Assembly: GCF_009756665.1 (NCBI RefSeq)
Contig: NZ_CP037953.1
Span: forward strand, 2,170,001-2,234,000
Origin: Permianibacter aggregans
Lineage (GTDB): Bacteria; Pseudomonadota; Gammaproteobacteria; Enterobacterales; Permianibacteraceae
DNA length: 64,000 bases
Reading direction: 5' to 3'
Shown: piece by piece, positions 52,524 through 60,390 of the stretch
Layout: each line of letters starts with the position of its first letter
Position numbering within the stretch: position 1 is the stretch's first letter
Made by a program: the position numbers and the translations under genes
The notes under the pieces: generated by a model
Told to the model about the DNA's origin: nothing
What the model saw: the letters and a program-made list of their open reading frames with translations, nothing else
The model's database searches: none

Positions 52524-53097
52524 AACACTGATCACCATGGCGTTGTTGCTGCTGTTATGTCTGGTCACATTGAATTTGTTTCTGAGCTTGCGCCTAGCCC
52601 GCCGGATGCGTCCAGCCGAGCGCGAACCGAAGTTACCGTTCACGGTGGTTTTGCAAGCCGAACTGCAGCCATTTTCCGCGCTTCGTCTGCAGAGCGAACA
52701 AACTCTAACGGCAGAGCAGTTGTTTGCCAAACCCAGCGTCTGGGTTTTTCTGTCGAGCAGTTGCGCGGATTGCCGCAAACGCCTGCCCGAACTGCTTGCC
52801 CTTTTGCCGGCGATGCAAACGGCGGATGTCGCACTATGGATAACCGGCTTTGAGACGGCCGACAAAATGCGTGGCTTGCTCGGCGAGACAGCATTGTTTC
52901 CGCATTTATTAACGCTCGAACCAGCTGTGCGCCAGCAACTCAATCCGCGCAATAGCGCCCCGTTTTACTTGTTTGTCGACGAAGCACGGATTGCTCAGGC
53001 CAGCAATTTTATTGGTGACCCGAACTGGCAGGCGTTCGTTGCCCAAATGCAGGAGTTTCAGCCGTTGCCAAAACAGGATGTCGTGCATGAATCATGA
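52516..53097 (+). CDS. MauD/TlpA-like membrane-anchored thioredoxin
   Basis: The 193-residue protein has one N-terminal membrane anchor (about 5-28) and a periplasmic thioredoxin-like domain with active site C83-A-D-C86 in VFLSSSCADCRKRLPEL and a cis-proline-like NSAPFYLFVDEA. This layout matches MauD. It partners the upstream MauE-like protein. The peptides have two conserved cysteines, so disulfide formation or isomerisation in them is the natural hypothesis. It overlaps the exporter gene by 11 bases. Confidence 0.82.
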   Translation: MSETLITMALLLLLCLVTLNLFLSLRLARRMRPAEREPKLPFTVVLQAELQPFSALRLQSEQTLTAEQLFAKPSVWVFLSSSCADCRKRLPELLALLPAMQTADVALWITGFETADKMRGLLGETALFPHLLTLEPAVRQQLNPRNSAPFYLFVDEARIAQASNFIGDPNWQAFVAQMQEFQPLPKQDVVHES

Positions 53098-54895
53098 GGC
53101 GGACCTTCGACAGGCGCTGCTACCGCGGCTGGCATTGCTGCGTCCCTATCGATGGCGATTGGCTGTCAGCTATCTGCTGCTGCTGATCACGGCCGGCTTT
53201 CAGCTCGCCTACCCAAGTGCGATTGCCTTGTTCATCGATCAGATGATCGCCGGTGCTGGTTGGTCATGGCTGGCATTGATGGCGGCGATCATGCTGGTGA
53301 TCATTGGCGTTCATGCTGTCGCCAATGCCTTAAGGCATTATCTTTTTGCGTCAACCGGTTCGCAGATTGTTGCCGGCCTGCGTAATCGTTTCTTCATGAC
53401 CATGTTACGACAGAACATCGCGTTTTTTGAACGGGAAAATGTCGGCGAGCTGACCAATCGCCTGACCACCGATATCGACCTGTTGCAGGAAACCCTGACT
53501 ACTGAACTGGCATCATTGCTACAAACAGCACTGATAGCGCTCGGCGGCGCGGTCATGCTGATATCAATTTCACCAGTCTTGAGTCTGCTGATGCTGGTGC
53601 TGGTGCCGGTGGTCATCTGGACCATGCGCAAAGTCGGCGGACAATCGCGCCAACTCGCCAACATGCGCCAGGAACGCCTTGCCTATTGCAGCCGCCTTGC
53701 CCAGGAAATGTTCGCCAATATCCGGTTGGTTCAGGCGTTTACCCAGGAGCGGCAGGCCACTAAACGTTTCACCGATACCACCACTGAAACATTGCAGTAT
53801 TCGCTTTCGGCTGATCTTCTATATGCCGGTCTGGAAGGCGCCGTAACGTTTATCCAAAGCGCCGCGCTTTTGGTGACGGTATTGGCTGGCGGAGTACTGG
53901 TCGCGCAGAAAAGTTTGAGCCTGGGCGAACTGACCAGCTTCATTCTGTATGCCGGCATGACTTCGGGCGCGGCGACGGCGCTGGGAGCGTTGTGGGGCGA
54001 ATGGATGCGTGCTATCGGCGGTACTGATCGGGTGTTCGAGCTGCTCGTCGAAGCAGGCACTGAGAATGCCTCTGAAGACGCGCGCTCATGTCCATCATTG
54101 CACCAGGAACTCCACTTTTCTGCGGTCAGCTTTACCTATCCAACTCGACCGGAACAGGCAGCGTTGAAGCAGTTTTGCTTGCGCATTGAACCAGGTGAAA
54201 AGATCGCGTTGGTCGGTGCCTCTGGTGCCGGCAAGTCCACCGTAATTAACCTGCTACTCGGCTTTTACGCACCTACTCAGGGTGAAATCCGTATAGGCGA
54301 CCGCAATATGCAGTCGGTCAATCTCAGAGAATTGCGTCAGCAGGTCGCCCTTGTTGAACAAGAGCCGGCGCTATTTTCCTGCAGCATCCTCGACAATATC
54401 CGCTACGGTGCACTCAGCGACGTGGACGAACAACAGATTTTGCGAGCTGCCAAAGACGCCAATATCCACGAGTTCGTCAACCAATTCCCTGCCGGCTATC
54501 AAACCGGGGTTGGTGCTCGGGGCGTGCAGTTGTCCGGCGGTCAGAAGCAGCGAGTCGCTATAGCAAGAGCGTTGATCCGCAACCCGAAGCTGCTGATTCT
54601 CGATGAGGCGACCAGCGCTCTGGATGCTGACAGCGAACAAAAACTGCAACAAGCGCTACAGAGGGTGATGGAAGGCCGTACCACCATAATCATTGCACAT
54701 CGGCTTTCGACCATCACGTTTGCGGATCGGATTGTTGTAATGCGGGATGGTTGTATCGTACAGATTGGGACGCATCAGGAACTGATCAAAAATCGCGAAG
54801 GGCACTATTACCAATTGATAGCGGGGCAAATGGCGGCCTGTGCTGATGGCTCCGATTCGACCAATCTTGCGATTGCCGAATCACTTCACGATTGA
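53087..54895 (+). CDS. ABC exporter, fused permease-ATPase (MsbA/peptide exporter type)
   Basis: Inner-membrane half-transporter of 602 residues. The membrane domain (about 20-320) has six helices. The ATPase has Walker A VGASGAGKST, Q-loop VEQEPALFS, signature QLSGGQKQRVAIARAL and Walker B LLILDEATSALD. There is no N-terminal C39 peptidase, unlike many bacteriocin exporters. The start at 53087 (MNHEADLRQ) gives normal length; an in-frame ATG at 52973 lies within the thioredoxin gene. As last gene of the cluster it probably exports the modified peptide. Confidence 0.93.
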   Translation: MNHEADLRQALLPRLALLRPYRWRLAVSYLLLLITAGFQLAYPSAIALFIDQMIAGAGWSWLALMAAIMLVIIGVHAVANALRHYLFASTGSQIVAGLRNRFFMTMLRQNIAFFERENVGELTNRLTTDIDLLQETLTTELASLLQTALIALGGAVMLISISPVLSLLMLVLVPVVIWTMRKVGGQSRQLANMRQERLAYCSRLAQEMFANIRLVQAFTQERQATKRFTDTTTETLQYSLSADLLYAGLEGAVTFIQSAALLVTVLAGGVLVAQKSLSLGELTSFILYAGMTSGAATALGALWGEWMRAIGGTDRVFELLVEAGTENASEDARSCPSLHQELHFSAVSFTYPTRPEQAALKQFCLRIEPGEKIALVGASGAGKSTVINLLLGFYAPTQGEIRIGDRNMQSVNLRELRQQVALVEQEPALFSCSILDNIRYGALSDVDEQQILRAAKDANIHEFVNQFPAGYQTGVGARGVQLSGGQKQRVAIARALIRNPKLLILDEATSALDADSEQKLQQALQRVMEGRTTIIIAHRLSTITFADRIVVMRDGCIVQIGTHQELIKNREGHYYQLIAGQMAACADGSDSTNLAIAESLHD

Positions 54896-54921
54896 TCGGC
54901 TATTGTCAAAGCGCCAAGCAC

Positions 54922-55575
54922 TTAAATGACCCAGTTAATCAATTGCAGGTAAGCAGCATTGGCAACTTGCGCCAATACCAGCGCACCAAGTGCCGCCAGC
55001 CAGCGGCGCCATACGGGACCAACGGCGACACTACTCCAAGCCCACAGTGTGTACATCATCATCATTAGTGTTACAACGATTAGGACGATGCGCTGTGCTG
55101 GAGCTAACGGTAACAGCAGAATCATCAGGGCGCCGAAAAAATTGATAAGGCCTTGCGTGTAGGCAAGAGTGACCAATGCATCGACGTAGCGAATCTGCAA
55201 ACCGAAAAAGCACAAGCGAAACACCAGTGCGATGATCGGCAAGATCAACAGCAACAACACCGCACTGTTTTCGATCAGAAAGTTATCCAGGTCAGCCGCT
55301 GGCGTAACCAAAGACCGCCAACCGAGTTGGCGATGCACCAGCCAGTCCATCAGGATCGTCACAGCCACACTGAGCAGCAGAAAGCGCAACGGCCTGGTGA
55401 AGCGACCGCTGCGTTGCCACAGGTAATGGCGAATCACCAGCGCCGGTTGGCGCAACAGCCAGTGCAGCGTGCCCGGCAAGCCGTGATCCCATTGCAATAC
55501 TTCGTCGCGGGTTTCCTGCAGAATTTCCCGCAAGGTCACCGGATTATTCGGTTGCTCAGGATCGGACATGTGCAT
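54922..55575 (-). CDS. DUF3667-like membrane protein
   Basis: The 217-residue protein has a soluble N-terminal section and four to five hydrophobic segments (about 62-80, 102-125, 137-160, 165-185, 195-212). The pattern VTLREILQETRDEVLQWDHGLPGTLHWLL, a large segment GRFTRPLRFLLLSVAV, and the downstream helices resemble DUF3667, a family of unknown function common in Bacteroidetes. Start uncertain: ATG at 55575 chosen, 55569 possible. It is convergent with the peptide exporter; only 26 bases separate them. Confidence 0.6.
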   Translation of the reverse strand: MHMSDPEQPNNPVTLREILQETRDEVLQWDHGLPGTLHWLLRQPALVIRHYLWQRSGRFTRPLRFLLLSVAVTILMDWLVHRQLGWRSLVTPAADLDNFLIENSAVLLLLILPIIALVFRLCFFGLQIRYVDALVTLAYTQGLINFFGALMILLLPLAPAQRIVLIVVTLMMMMYTLWAWSSVAVGPVWRRWLAALGALVLAQVANAAYLQLINWVI

Positions 55576-55711
55576 CACAAGTGTTGGCTCCCGCCCGACG
55601 TATGGCAAGTCGTGGAATTTGGGTTGTCTATACTGTCAACATGCTTAGTCACTTTACCAGTAATTCCCAGCCGCTAGTCAAAGCAAAATTTGTTGTCACC
55701 GGAGCGATGTC

Positions 55712-56920
55712 ATGAGCAACTTTTGGCAGCTCTGGCACCAGTCTGCTCTGACTTCGGTTGGCTTGTTCTGGATGGCATTCTGGGCGTTCGGGCTCGGTTA
55801 CGCCATCAGCGCGATGATTCAGGTGTTCGTCACCCGGGAAAAGATGCGGCAAACGATGGGTGAGTCGGGCGCCAAAAGTGTCGCACTCGGCACGCTGTTC
55901 GGTTTTATTTCCAGTTCCTGTTCGTTTGCGGCGCTGTCCGCCACTCGCGCGCTTTTTGCCAAAGGCGCCGGTTTGATCCCGGCTTTGGCATTTCTGCTCG
56001 CCTCGACCAATCTGGTCATTGAGCTCGGCATCGTTATCTCATTGTTTTTGAGTTGGCAGTTTGTTGTAGGTGAGTATGTTGGTGGCTTGTTGCTGATTTT
56101 GCTGATGTGGTTGCTGGTACATTTGACCGGTTCCGACAAGCTGATCCAGTCGGCGCGAGAAAAAGCCCGGGAGGCACAATCGGGGCCTGACCATGGTGAT
56201 CAGGAAAAGCCTTCACCTCTGACGGAGAAAGCAAGCTGGCGTAAGGTCGCGATGAAATACCTGATGGAATGGCAGATGGTCTGGAAGGATGTGACCATTG
56301 GTTTCACGGTTGCCGGCATCATCGCGGTGTTTGCACCGGACCGCTTTTTCCATGCATTGTTCCCGGGCGCAGGCAATAGCAGCGTCGGTTTTCTCGATAT
56401 TCTGCTGCAAGCATTGATCGGTCCGTTGGCGGCGTTTTTCACCTTTATCGGATCGATGGGCAATATTCCGCTGGCGGCGGTGCTGTTCAGCCACGGCGTC
56501 AGTTTTGCCGGGGTCATGGCCTTCATTTTTTCCGATCTGGTGGTGCTGCCAGTGCTGCGCATTCAAGCCCAGTATTACGGCTGGAAGTTCGCACTCTATG
56601 TGTTGGCGATCTTTCTGCTGGTGTTGGTGGTCAGTGCTTTATTGCTGCATTACGCATTCGATCTGCTCGGCTGGCTGCCATCGTCATCGCTGATTGGCGA
56701 GTTGAGCGAGCGCCAGTACTTCGCCATCGATTACACGCTGGCAATCAATTTGCTGCTCATCGGCGTGACGCTCCATTGTCTCTACTTGCATTGGCAGCAT
56801 GCCGACAGCCATTCCCATGATCACGGTGACAGCAGTTTAAGCGAGCGAATTTTGTGGTGGTTGTCGATGCTGGCGTATTGCTGGCTCGGCATTGGCTTAC
56901 TGCTGGGGCTGCTGCGATGA
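55712..56920 (+). CDS. Permease of the YraQ/ArsP (DUF318) family
   Basis: Integral membrane protein of 402 residues with about eight to nine helices. Family marks are FGLGYAISAMIQ, the FISSSCSFAALSATRALFAKGAG loop and the repeated GNIPLAAVLFSHGVSFAGVMAFIFSDLVVLPVL in the second half. A cytoplasmic acidic/basic linker (about 150-175) and a His/Asp-rich segment HADSHSHDHGD near the C-terminus, possibly metal-binding, are unusual. ArsP relatives export organic arsenicals; the substrate here is unknown. Confidence 0.85.
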   Translation: MSNFWQLWHQSALTSVGLFWMAFWAFGLGYAISAMIQVFVTREKMRQTMGESGAKSVALGTLFGFISSSCSFAALSATRALFAKGAGLIPALAFLLASTNLVIELGIVISLFLSWQFVVGEYVGGLLLILLMWLLVHLTGSDKLIQSAREKAREAQSGPDHGDQEKPSPLTEKASWRKVAMKYLMEWQMVWKDVTIGFTVAGIIAVFAPDRFFHALFPGAGNSSVGFLDILLQALIGPLAAFFTFIGSMGNIPLAAVLFSHGVSFAGVMAFIFSDLVVLPVLRIQAQYYGWKFALYVLAIFLLVLVVSALLLHYAFDLLGWLPSSSLIGELSERQYFAIDYTLAINLLLIGVTLHCLYLHWQHADSHSHDHGDSSLSERILWWLSMLAYCWLGIGLLLGLLR

Positions 56921-57052
56921 AACAAGCCAAAAACCTATTGCTTATATTGAAAATCGTATGTAAAGCGCGACGCTGATAGCGCCTTGACGTGATTTATCCG
57001 GTCCTTGTCAGTTTGCTATTACGCTGTCGAAAAAGGTCATGGAGAAGTGCTG

Positions 57053-57811
57053 ATGTTGGCCACGTGTCGGGCAGTTTTTTGCCGCTGGGCTCTACTCGCC
57101 ATCGGGACATTGCCGATTGTCGATGCTGGACTGTACGCCGACACCATGGCGGCACTGCGACAGCAGCTGGTGGCGGCGATTCGTGATGATGTTCAGCGCA
57201 CCCGATCCTATATCGGTCGCAGCGAATTATTGCCGACGGTCATGCGTGCGATCGCGACCGTGCCACGCGAGCATTTTGTGCCGCCGGGACAGCAATTTCG
57301 TGCCTACGAAAACCGGCCGCTGCCAATCGGTTACGGACAAACGATTTCGCAGCCGTATATCGTGGCGTTGATGACTGACCTGCTGGCACCTGAGCGCAAC
57401 GATGTCATGCTCGAAGTCGGTACTGGCTCCGGCTATCAGGCCGCCATACTGGCGCAACTGGTCGACAAGGTTTACACGATAGAAATCATTCCAGAGCTGG
57501 CGACGCCAGCGAAAATCCGTCTGCAACAACTGGAATACCAGAATGTCGAAACTCGCACTGGTGACGGTTACTTCGGTTGGCCAGAAGCAGCACCGTTCGA
57601 CGGCATCATCGTCACCGCTGCTGCCGACCATGTGCCGCCACCGCTGATAGAGCAATTGAAGCCGAATGGCAGGATGGTGATCCCGGTTGGTGATCGCTTC
57701 ACGGTGCAGGAGCTGCTCTTGATCCGCAAAGATGCGCAAGGCGTCATTCATGTTCAGCATATTCTGCCGGTGCGTTTTGTTCCGCTGACCGGTGATCATG
57801 AACTCGAATAA
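57053..57811 (+). CDS. Protein-L-isoaspartate O-methyltransferase, predicted exported
   Basis: SAM-dependent repair methyltransferase of 252 residues. The domain is complete: PREHFVPPGQQFRAYENRPLPIGYGQTISQPYIVALMTDLL, the SAM site VGTGSGYQAAIL, VYTIEIIPEL and the VTAAADHVPPPLIEQLKPNGRMVIPVG segment. It has an N-terminal hydrophobic stretch (about 10-30) that looks like a signal peptide, so it may act in the periplasm, unlike cytosolic PCM. The start at 57053 has a GGAGAAG site. It overlaps the next gene by 14 bases. Confidence 0.88.
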   Translation: MLATCRAVFCRWALLAIGTLPIVDAGLYADTMAALRQQLVAAIRDDVQRTRSYIGRSELLPTVMRAIATVPREHFVPPGQQFRAYENRPLPIGYGQTISQPYIVALMTDLLAPERNDVMLEVGTGSGYQAAILAQLVDKVYTIEIIPELATPAKIRLQQLEYQNVETRTGDGYFGWPEAAPFDGIIVTAAADHVPPPLIEQLKPNGRMVIPVGDRFTVQELLLIRKDAQGVIHVQHILPVRFVPLTGDHELE

Positions 57812-60173
57812 GCGCGCGCTGATCAGCACCCGATCATTGCGGCCGCCGTATGCTTTCATCGCGCTGATTTCAGCGGCAATGCTGGCTTATCAACTGCTGT
57901 TGATGCGCTTGCTGGCCATTGTTCACTGGCATCACTTTGCCGGCTTGGTGATCAGTTTGGCATTGCTGGGTTTTGCCGTCAGCGGCACTTTAATGAGCGT
58001 GCTCTCGAGGCGGCAGCTGAATTTTTCATCGTGGTTTTTTCTGGCGCAGATCAGCTTTGCGTTGACCGCGTTTGCCAGCTTTCTGATTGCCCAATCCTTG
58101 CCATTCAATGCGCTGGCCTTGTTATGGGATAACTGGCAGCTGGTTTACTGGCTGGCGATTTACGCGGCATTGGCATTACCTTTTCTGGCCGCCGGATTTG
58201 CCATCGTTTTGAGTCTGACGGCATTCCCGACAGACACCGGAAAACTCTACGCCGCGGATCTGATCGGTGCCGGTGTCGGCGCCATACTGCTGCTGTTCAG
58301 CCTGCAGCACTGGCTGCCGATGCAGGTGCTGTTGGGTTTGTCATTACTGGTTTTGCTTGCCGCTGCAGTGTTTGCTGCCAGCGCTCAACGCTGGGCTCAA
58401 TTATTGGCGGCGCTACTGATGGTCAGCGTGTTGCTGCTGCTTCCCGGCGAATGGAAAACGCGGCAGCTGAGTGAGTACAAACCCTTGCCGCAAACATTGC
58501 TGGTACCGGGAAGTCGTATTGTCAGTGAACGCAGCAATGCCCTGGCGCTGCTCAGTCTCGTGGACAGCGGAAAGATTCCGTTTCGTTACGCACCGGATTT
58601 AAGTCTGCTGAATACAGCGCCGATTCCGCAACAATTGGCGCTGTTCGCCGATGGCGAAATTGAAGGCGCCCTGAGCCATTACAACGGCGAAAAATCGACG
58701 CTGGATTTTCTCCAGCATATACCGGCGGCACTACCCTATTTCTTGCAACCGAAAGCGGTGCACCAAGTGCTGGTGCTCGGCTCGCCCGGCATCTACCTGT
58801 TGCTGGCCGAACGATTTGATGTGCCGATGATTTCGATCGTCAGCGCCAATCCGGCGCTGCGCGATTGGTATCAACACGAATTCGCCGAATTTGTTGGTCG
58901 GGCGCACTGGCAATCGCAAGTGCAATGGTCGAGCGAACACCCAAGAATTTTTTTGGCGCGCACGCCAACGCGCTTTGATCTGATCCAGTTTTCCGTTGAT
59001 CAGGCCAGCGGCATTGCCGAACATTATCTGTATACCCTCGAGGCCTTGAATACCGCCTGGCAACGGTTGCATGACAATGGCTGGTTATCGCTGCACTTAC
59101 CGCTGCGTCAGCCGCCTCTGGCATTGCTGAAAATGTTGGCGATGAGTCGCCAGATGCTGCGCGACAATGGCGTCGCCGATCCGGCGGCGCAGATCATCGT
59201 TGTTCAGGGCGTGCGCAGTGTGCAGCTGTTGATTGGCCGGCAGCCGCCGACAAGCGAGCAACTAAGCGCCTTGCAGCGCTTCACAGCAAGCAATGCCTTT
59301 CAGCTCTTGTGGCCGATGTTGAGCAAATCCACGCTGCCGTTGCAGACAGATATCGCCATGATGATGAGTGGCAACGCTGAAGCGTTTATCGAGCGCTATC
59401 CGTTTGAACTTCGTGCGGCCAGCGATGACCGCCCATATTTTTTTCATTTCTTTCAATACCAGAGCGCGTTATCACTTTTCGCACTGCGTGAACAAGGCGG
59501 TCTGGCCCTGCTCGACTGGGCTTATCCACTGCTGTGGCTGTCGTTGCTGCAAGCTTTGCTGCTGAGTGGCTTGCTGGTGTTGCTGCCGCTTTATTGCTTA
59601 AAGCCCAAGGTGAAACCGATCAGCCATGAAAACCGCTGGCCGCGCTGGCGGCAGAGTGGCTATTTTCTTTGCATCGGTCTGGCGTTCATGGCGCTGGAAA
59701 TCGCTTTCATCCAGAAATACCGGTTGCTGCTCGGCGAACCGCTTTACGCCGCGGCGGTGGTGCTGGCCAGCATTCTGATCGGTGCCGGAATCGGCAGTTA
59801 TTACAGCGCCGGTCGTGAACACAAACTGCGCGCCCAGGCCTTTGTCTGGTTGCTGTGCATAGCGCTGTTGCAACTCTGGCTGTGGCTCGCCGCCAGTGGC
59901 AGCTTGCTGGCCTTGCCGCTCGCCATGCGCTGGTTGCTGGCGATGGCGTTGATGCTGCCGCTGGCATTCTGGATGGGGGTGCCGATGCCGCTGGGTCTGG
60001 CCAAGGCCGCAGCGGTTTCGCCACACCGATTACCGATCGCTTGGGCCGTCAATGGCAGCGCCTCGGTTATCGGTGCGCTGGCCAGTAACCTGCTGGCGAT
60101 TGAAACCGGATTCACCGGCATTATTGTCGCGGCCTTGCTGCTGTATGCCGCGGCAGCCTGGTTGTATCGCTAG
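57798..60173 (+). CDS. Membrane protein with spermidine synthase-like domain
   Basis: Large (791-residue) protein: N-terminal helices (about 15-220, six to seven), a soluble middle region (about 225-570) like a spermidine synthase Rossmann domain, and a C-terminal set of about six helices. The layout matches the fused SpeE-like transporters or polyamine-synthase membrane family. The SAM/dcSAM glycine motif is degenerate (VLVLGSPGIYLLL), and no clear aminopropyltransferase catalytic Asp was seen, so enzyme activity is doubtful. The ATG at 57798 was chosen; a GTG at 57792 is possible. Confidence 0.75.
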   Translation: MNSNKRALISTRSLRPPYAFIALISAAMLAYQLLLMRLLAIVHWHHFAGLVISLALLGFAVSGTLMSVLSRRQLNFSSWFFLAQISFALTAFASFLIAQSLPFNALALLWDNWQLVYWLAIYAALALPFLAAGFAIVLSLTAFPTDTGKLYAADLIGAGVGAILLLFSLQHWLPMQVLLGLSLLVLLAAAVFAASAQRWAQLLAALLMVSVLLLLPGEWKTRQLSEYKPLPQTLLVPGSRIVSERSNALALLSLVDSGKIPFRYAPDLSLLNTAPIPQQLALFADGEIEGALSHYNGEKSTLDFLQHIPAALPYFLQPKAVHQVLVLGSPGIYLLLAERFDVPMISIVSANPALRDWYQHEFAEFVGRAHWQSQVQWSSEHPRIFLARTPTRFDLIQFSVDQASGIAEHYLYTLEALNTAWQRLHDNGWLSLHLPLRQPPLALLKMLAMSRQMLRDNGVADPAAQIIVVQGVRSVQLLIGRQPPTSEQLSALQRFTASNAFQLLWPMLSKSTLPLQTDIAMMMSGNAEAFIERYPFELRAASDDRPYFFHFFQYQSALSLFALREQGGLALLDWAYPLLWLSLLQALLLSGLLVLLPLYCLKPKVKPISHENRWPRWRQSGYFLCIGLAFMALEIAFIQKYRLLLGEPLYAAAVVLASILIGAGIGSYYSAGREHKLRAQAFVWLLCIALLQLWLWLAASGSLLALPLAMRWLLAMALMLPLAFWMGVPMPLGLAKAAAVSPHRLPIAWAVNGSASVIGALASNLLAIETGFTGIIVAALLLYAAAAWLYR

Positions 60174-60217
60174 TGGGGAAAGCCGATACAAGCGTAATGG
60201 TTCAGCGCCGAAAGCAG

Positions 60218-60242
60218 AAAGTTTCTGCTAAGAAACTTTATT
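60218..60242 (+). terminator. Possible AT-rich terminator hairpin
   Basis: AAAGTTTCT (60218-60226), GCTA loop, AGAAACTTT (60231-60239), then ATTTA. It lies 45 bases after the stop of the spermidine-synthase-like gene. The stem is weak, but perfect. Confidence 0.45.
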
Positions 60243-60313
60243 TAACTATATGAATAATAAAGAGAAAATCTGTCCGAATAGTGTAGCGGCGACAATCCGG
60301 ACCATTCTGGTAC

Positions 60314-60341
60314 TTGATCATTAAACGATAATCATTATCAT
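60314..60341 (+). promoter_or_regulatory. Probable promoter of the TonB receptor gene
   Basis: TTGATC (60314-60319), 16 bases, TATCAT (60336-60341). The -10 lies inside the Fur box, so bound Fur would exclude RNA polymerase. Confidence 0.5.
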
Positions 60342-60342
60342 T
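60324..60342 (+). promoter_or_regulatory. Fur box upstream of the TonB receptor
   Basis: ACGATAATCATTATCATT matches the Fur consensus GATAATCATTATC in its central 13 bases and the 7-1-7 form with one mismatch (60326-60340). Iron repression of the receptor is expected. Confidence 0.85.
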
Positions 60343-60390
60343 CGCATCGAATTCGGCCTAAACCGGGCACTGATTTTGGGGAATTTCAAG

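Noticed and set aside
53087-54895. Exporter considered as a C39-peptidase-containing bacteriocin transporter
   Set aside because: The protein goes straight from a short N-terminus into the first membrane helix; no Cys/His peptidase domain is present.
49132-54895. Lanthipeptide, lasso peptide or sactipeptide cluster
   Set aside because: No LanB/LanC/LanM, asparagine-synthetase-like lasso cyclase or radical-SAM gene occurs; the only modifying enzyme seen is ATP-grasp.
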